Positions 58,681 to 64,000 of a stretch of 64,000 nucleotides of DNA are shown one piece after another; positions within the stretch are counted from its first letter, which is position 1; each line of letters begins with the position of its first letter. The position numbers were made by a program, and so were the translations under genes. Source of the DNA: Symbiodinium microadriaticum (taxonomy: Eukaryota; Sar; Dinophyceae; Suessiales; Symbiodiniaceae); NCBI GenBank assembly GCA_001939145.1, contig LSRX01000483.1:149448-213447 (forward strand). Reading direction: 5' to 3'. A model generated the notes under the pieces. It was given only the letters and a program-made list of their open reading frames with translations. It was not told the origin of the DNA and did not search any database.

Positions 58681-59189
58681 CTTTAGGAACGGCACGGTGC
58701 TCGCCACTTTTTCTTCCTGCGCCAAGGATAGAATAGGCCATGTTGCTGTTCCTCAGCATGGCAGCCCAACACAACAAAAATCTGCAGGAGAGCCGGGTCA
58801 ACGGGCTTCCCTGCAACTGACATGCTGGTTGATGTCTCAATGTCCGTTGCCGAGGCTCAACATACGCTTGAACGGTCCATCTCTCTTGCACGCACTGCGG
58901 GGTTCCTCGTCAAAAGGTAACACTGACATGTTGCTTTAGCTCTGAGAAGGACAGCAGCTGGGGCCGTGGACACTGAAACCGACACTTTGCTTCTGTCTAA
59001 GCCTCTAAGCTCGCAGACGTGTAATGGCCTCGGGGTCGATGTCAGGCAGCGACCATGAAGAAGAACTCGGAACAACGGATGGGTGCATTGACAGGATCCA
59101 GTTTTGCAGTTCAAAACCCCCTCTGTTTTTGCGGTCATCTAGCACATCCCGATTTGCTCCGCAAGCAATTTTTACTCGGACGTGTCAGG

Positions 59190-59573
59190 TCAGGATGAAA
59201 GCTGCAAATGCGTTCTTGGAATGTCCTCATAGGGAACATGTGCATCTTTGCCACCCAGGCGCAGGCAGCGTGCCACCACTCGGCAAGTCTCGATGTCCTC
59301 CTTGTCGTCCTCGAATATAGTGCTGCAGCTGTGCAAGGCCCAACAACGCAAGCACGTACCCCAGCCGTCATGCGTCCATTTACAAACATAGTTCTGCGCC
59401 AACTTCTGTCCTGATGACAATTGCTCGCTGCTGTCTCCTCCTGGAGCAGGCCGCAGCAGATTTTGTGAGGTCTCTCTGATCCAGTATCCAGCTCTGTCAG
59501 TCTGTCGAGCGTCCTTGCGCAAGGCTCTGAAGCTCACCTGCCAGGGAAAATTGCACTTGCCCTGCGACGGCAC
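59190..59573 (-). CDS. Candidate exon, unknown product
   Basis: A 127-codon minus-strand frame of even composition (RAGYWIRETSQNLLRPAPGG; CSTIFEDDKEDIETCRVVAR). It has no ATG that can be trusted as a start and probably extends into flanking intron. No motif is recognised. Confidence 0.4.
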   Translation of the reverse strand: MPSQGKCNFPWQVSFRALRKDARQTDRAGYWIRETSQNLLRPAPGGDSSEQLSSGQKLAQNYVCKWTHDGWGTCLRCWALHSCSTIFEDDKEDIETCRVVARCLRLGGKDAHVPYEDIPRTHLQLSS

Positions 59574-60609
59574 TCTTATGGTCGTGAGTCGCGAGCTTCA
59601 TTGTCATTAGCAGTGGCGACATTCATGTCTTACAGTACTGCATGGCATGCACTGCGTTTACCCTCGCATCTGAAGCGTCCAGAGCCTTCCACGCGGTTGG
59701 AGCATCTGTCTCCGGCACCTGACAGAATGTGGCCGGAGAAAGAAGTGAATGAACCACGCAGGCTGAAGATACGTTGCAAAGCCCGGTACCTTAAGTTTTG
59801 TCAACTGCCCTGACAGCATTCGCTAAGCAAAATTGAAAGCGAGCGCTCTGATTCTACGAGCATGTCCGGTCCTGAACTACTCAACATGAAGCCTCCAGTT
59901 CCGTGCTACCGTCGTTGTCTTGAACATAGGTTGCTTGAAAGCCCAATAGCATCTGGGCAACCCCAAAGTCCTGCGCCGCTGAATCCCGCAAGAACCTTTG
60001 AGAGTTAAGCGTTTAACGCCAAGCCTACCACAGGTTCGTTTGTAGGTGTAGAGGCATGGCGAGGCTCTCTCTTCCTCTTTGTTCATTCCAGTTTGTCTAT
60101 GGGTGCGTAGGTGTGGGTGAGTGCGTTTGTCTGTCCGGCCTCTGCTTAAGCACACAAAGACCAACGCCACGCCACCATTCCAGAATACACTGTGCTCACA
60201 AGTTTGGGATGCAAGGGTGCACTTGACCGGCCTCCAAAAGCAAAAGCTGCGAAAACTACACTATGTCAACTATGTGCCCGCAACAGAACGCATCCAGCTC
60301 CGACGCGCTCGCTCTCACAGTGCCTCCGCCTGCCAGGTTCGACACCTCTCCCGCCATGCCCGGATCCTGAGATCGACAAGCACGGCAACCTTGTTACATT
60401 TCTTCACCTTTCGCCTTTCCTCCCGGTGCATCTGGTCAATTCGCTTGCTTTATAGACGACACCAACTACGACCCCACGTCTGACAGCTGCATCGCATGCT
60501 GCTAAGCCTCGTGGGGCCTCCGGTCCGCAAGGCACCACTGAGTAGAATGTGAGGCATGGATAGAAGCGAGTCCTGGGATGAAGAGTCCGAAGCAAGTTTC
60601 AGCTAACCT

Positions 60610-61440
60610 TAGAAGAGGTGAAGAAGTCCTCTGACGCTGAGATCCGCTTCAAGGTCCTCGCCAAATCGCACAAAATATCGAATCGAACGTCCGTGGCTCA
60701 ACCTGAGAGCCGGACAGGGAGTTCGCTGTCCCGAAGAGATGGCCCTCGGTGGATGCGACATGATGCGACCACAGCGCCGAGGTTCCGGAGCTCCGGCAGA
60801 GCCACGTTTTTCGAGGCAGGCGCTTCGCCAGACTTCGTTGTAAACTTTGCAACGTTCAAACACTGCGAGGGGCCGCCGGCTCTGTACACAAACCCCTTGG
60901 CAACAAAGCCCGCCATGGGCATGCTGCCATCAAGGGCAATCTGATTCATGAGAGCTTCAGGAAAAAGTGCCACAGCGAGCGTTCCATCTGACTCAATCTT
61001 GCGCCGTACTCGCAAGCCGACCCTTCAGTCACAGCAGGCTGGGGTTCTCCCGGCGCCTGTTCAGACATTGCTCAGTCACCGATGTTGCACGTGCGCTGGC
61101 TGAAGCAGTACAGTACGTAACCCGGATAGTTCACCGTACCTCGTGGCCTGCTACATCGGGTGATGAGTCATCGGCATCCGCGCAGTTCAGCCCTGCGGCG
61201 AAGTCCAGTAGGCCCAGTCGCAGAAGACGTCGCCCTGATCGCGTAAGAGGGCGGCAGTTTGCGAAACCATTAGACACCTGTGATTCATGACTCATGACTA
61301 TGACCCATGACAGCTGACAGCGCTCGTGCAGTTTCCGCGGCCATGCCTCTGCGAAGTTGATGCTGTCCGAATCCTTCAGTTTCGTGTGCAACTTCCTTAG
61401 CGATTTTGGCTCGGGTTGCCCACCACCAGCAGCAGCCCGA
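60610..61440 (-). CDS. Cluster of candidate exons, unknown product
   Basis: Minus-strand segments in series: about 61440-61131 (SLRKLHTKLKDSDSINFAEA), 61015-60720 (GTLAVALFPEALMNQIALDG; SQCLNVAKFTTKSGEAPASK), ending near a CTCTCAG|GTTGAG donor, and about 60690-60609 (SIRYFVRFGEDLEADLSV). Spacing and composition fit exons of one gene. No domain is recognised. Confidence 0.4.
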
Positions 61441-61852
61441 GCGACTCTGATCCAGCAACCCCACTTTGTTACTTCCCTGTGTCTAATCCACCTGGGATTC
61501 CTCTTCAGATCCCCCCCTTCAGATTCCTGATTCAAAGAAGGCCCTCACGCCCTCCTTCTCCAAGACCCCCACCAGACTCACCCCTCAGAGAATCCTTTTG
61601 CGTTGAGTTGTTGGAAATTGGAGTCTAAGAGGGCGTCTGTGTAAATTCGGATTCAACGACGTGCCCCTCCCGTCCCAAGCGCCGAACCCACCTCTCCAGA
61701 CTCCAGACCTAATCTTCGCACCGAGGCGCGCCGATTATGCTCATGAGTCCCTCATTTCCGGTGGTGTTTAGGTAGCTTGCAGCCACCGATACGCGGAACA
61801 CAGGATGCGCTGAGAGGCCCAGGTTGTCAGTCTGTTATAGTAGCTCAATAGG

Positions 61853-62830
61853 TCAAGTGAAGTCGCGCGTTCGGCGCTCGGCGTGGATGATCCTCATGAT
61901 GCTACCTTGCTTCGGCCGTGAGCGTGCGCCCAAACTGGCCTGCCCCGAGCACATGCATGTCACTGTGGCCGAAGCAGCAATTTGGGTTGACACTGTCTGT
62001 AAAGTCAGACAGGGTAAGATCATGGGCCGAGCTGCAAGTACTGCTCCTCTGTAATATGTCCGGTACCTGAGTTTCAGCAGCACCAACCGGCTTGACTGTG
62101 GCGGACTCTTGAGGGGCCAGCTGTCAAGCTCAATCGTCGCCAGGAGCCTCGGGTCTTCTGCACATGACACGCCCGGACGAGCTTCGGCTATTCTTTACGC
62201 GGTCCATTCCCGCCTTCGCAGCAGTGACCGCCGAATGTTGGGGTCTCTTGCTCGAGGAAAGCCCTTAGCGCATCAGAGCGCAGAAGAAGGTTTGAAGACA
62301 GATGCTGCCAATCTCCCAGCCTTGGGGATACCCTCCAAGAGCTCATCGCGGGAGATCGTCTTGCTCTGGCAGTGAGGAGTCGCAGGGCGCTGAACATTGA
62401 TTGCACTCCTACACGGCACTGTCCTCAGGCCCCAAACCAGCCTTATCCACGTCCAATATCTGAAAGCTGGGCATTCTCCTGATCTGCACCAAGAGCGGGC
62501 GTCTGGAGACGAGTGGGACCAGGAATTTTCAGCAACTTGACTTGGGCTCTGACATGTGTGCAACCCTAAACATCCCTGAACTTTACTTTACAACACAGGC
62601 GTCGCAGCAGAGCGATGGCGCGGCATCGCGGCACCAGTTTACCACACATTTCCTTGAACACACATTCGGATATCGTCAGTGCCAAGTGGCAGCCACAGAA
62701 GTCGTGTGAAGTGCCGTGTAAGGTGCTCCTCGGAGGGGATTTCTTGAGGTCGCTAGCAGCAAGAGATGGCCAGTGACAGGCGGGAATCTGCAGCAGGCTG
62801 GCAGGCTTCGAAAGGCGGCACAACATTGCC
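61853..62830 (-). CDS. Cluster of candidate exons, unknown product
   Basis: Minus-strand segments: about 62830-62566 (CVFKEMCGKLVPRCRAIALL), 62500-62273 (SKTISRDELLEGIPKAGRLA), an overlapping frame 62380-62188 (LRSDALRAFLEQETPTFGGH) and 62170-61853 (RLVLLKLRYRTYYRGAVLAA). Overlapping frames imply introns between them. No family is recognised. Confidence 0.35.
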
Positions 62831-63222
62831 TGCGACGTGGGCCAAGAAGGCTGGGGGAGGGGCGACATGCTTCGTCGGGTTTCAGAGCGTGCCTTGAGTG
62901 CTGGCCCAAATCTCAAAAACGGAGTTGCCGTTCATCCCATGAAGAGCCGCGTGGAGCAAGGCCTCGAACAAAGTCTCCAAGTGACATCAGTGTCTATGAG
63001 CTCACTGCTTAATTTCCGGTAATTAAGGCCAAGGCCACTTTGTACCTGCCACGGCTGGAATTGAGGCAACAACATGCAACAGCTGCTAGCTGCTAGCTCG
63101 ACAACAGGTTTTCTCATAGCTTGTCATAGAATCTTTCGCGACGTCGCAACTCGGAAAAGGCAGAGCTTGGCAAATCCGTCTTTGCCTCTTGCTCAACACG
63201 ATGGGCTTCCCGCTGATGTGGG

Positions 63223-63510
63223 TTACCGCATGGTCTGTAACCTGCTTCTCAAGGCAGCTGAACGTAAGAAAGGCAAAACCCTAGCAACGGCCTGTGTGCG
63301 GCTGTTGGTTTGCAGGAAACCGCCAGGAACTGGCTCTTGCACCATGGCGTCGCCCGCTGCCTCAGGCTGTTTCTCAAAGCGATCCATTGAATGAATCGTT
63401 CTGTAGAAAGTTTTCCGGTCGAGGAAAGGCGGCACCGCATGGCATCCGCTCACCGCATCCAGCCAAGCTGCCGCCACCTTGCTGCCCAGCCGTCCAGACT
63501 TCGTTTTCAC
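63223..63510 (-). CDS. Candidate exon, unknown product
   Basis: A 95-codon minus-strand frame with folded-protein composition (AVPPFLDRKTFYRTIHSMDR; GGFLQTNSRTQAVARVLPF). It lies near the window end, and neighbouring exons may be outside. The plus strand is also open but reads less naturally. Confidence 0.4.
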   Translation of the reverse strand: MKTKSGRLGSKVAAAWLDAVSGCHAVPPFLDRKTFYRTIHSMDRFEKQPEAAGDAMVQEPVPGGFLQTNSRTQAVARVLPFLRSAALRSRLQTMR

Positions 63511-64000
63511 CGGTGGTTGGACTCGGAGGAAGTCGGCCTTGCCAGGCCAATTTTTACAGCAACTTCCATGGGAAGCCTGGACTTTTCAGAAACACGCTGG
63601 GCTGCATGAAACTGCCAAGGCATGCCAAGGCACAAAGCGGCCGGTCGCCTTTACACGGAGCTAGGAGGGTGCTCAACTCCCACTTCAAGCCACGCTAAGA
63701 CGCTATACTCAGAGCTACAATGGAAGAAGGACGCCAATCGTAAACCTTGCACACTCCAAAGCAACACAATGCGCCAGAGCGTTTTTGTTATGCTGCACAT
63801 CGCCTATCAGTCGCTCCCATGATGCATATCAAGCCGAGCTGCATGTTTCCTTGAGAACACGACAGCCTCAAGAGGGCTTCACCCGGCGTCACGCAGCAGA
63901 CAGTCTTCTTATCGCCTTGTTGATGTCTTCCCCGGTCATGGAAACGATGGCAATCTCTGATGGCCAAGGAAGCTCCCTTCGAAGATCCGTCACCTGAAAT

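Overview
The window looks like nuclear DNA of a dinoflagellate. The firmest evidence is an exact genomic copy of the dinoflagellate spliced-leader sequence (7922-7943). It is supported by split genes with short introns and some GC-AG splice sites, a CCCH zinc-finger gene of a type I associate with dinoflagellates, and a very heavy load of microsatellites and degenerate tandem repeats. Base composition is about half GC in most of the window. The exception is a sharply AT-rich island at about 19.7-25.1 kb. There is one 702-base assembly gap (46984-47685) and a single N at 9472.

Layout. 1-257 is a nest of perfect inverted repeats. 0.3-9 kb is repeat-rich with few supportable genes and holds the spliced-leader relic. 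9.4-13.6 kb is dominated by an uninterrupted (CCCACA)n array of about 4 kb. 13.95-15.39 kb (minus) carries a frame-broken gene relic. 16.4-17.6 kb (plus) carries the CCCH zinc-finger gene, which meets an unidentified minus-strand gene (17.8-19.1 kb) tail to tail. 19.2-25.1 kb is the AT-rich island; it opens with GATAAACCC-type repeats and a 70-bp tandem repeat and contains a telomere-like AAACCCT+AGCT array and a further degenerate tandem repeat. No gene was seen in it.

From about 30 to 64 kb nearly all the coding signal I can find is on the minus strand. The best gene is a multi-exon amino-acid transporter of the AAAP (SLC38/AVT-like) family at 37.3-40.5 kb, whose exon phases agree at every junction except one where an exon seems to be missing. 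A leucine-rich-repeat exon lies at 33.7 kb. About fifteen other exon groups are coding-like but unidentified. The run is interrupted by repeat-rich DNA at 52.8-55.5 kb and by the gap. Such same-strand runs fit the unidirectional gene clusters known from dinoflagellates, but I cannot tell how many transcription units are present.

Exons were called by eye from translated composition, family motifs and splice-site phase. Unidentified exon groups should be read as candidates, because in DNA of this composition antisense frames can also look protein-like.
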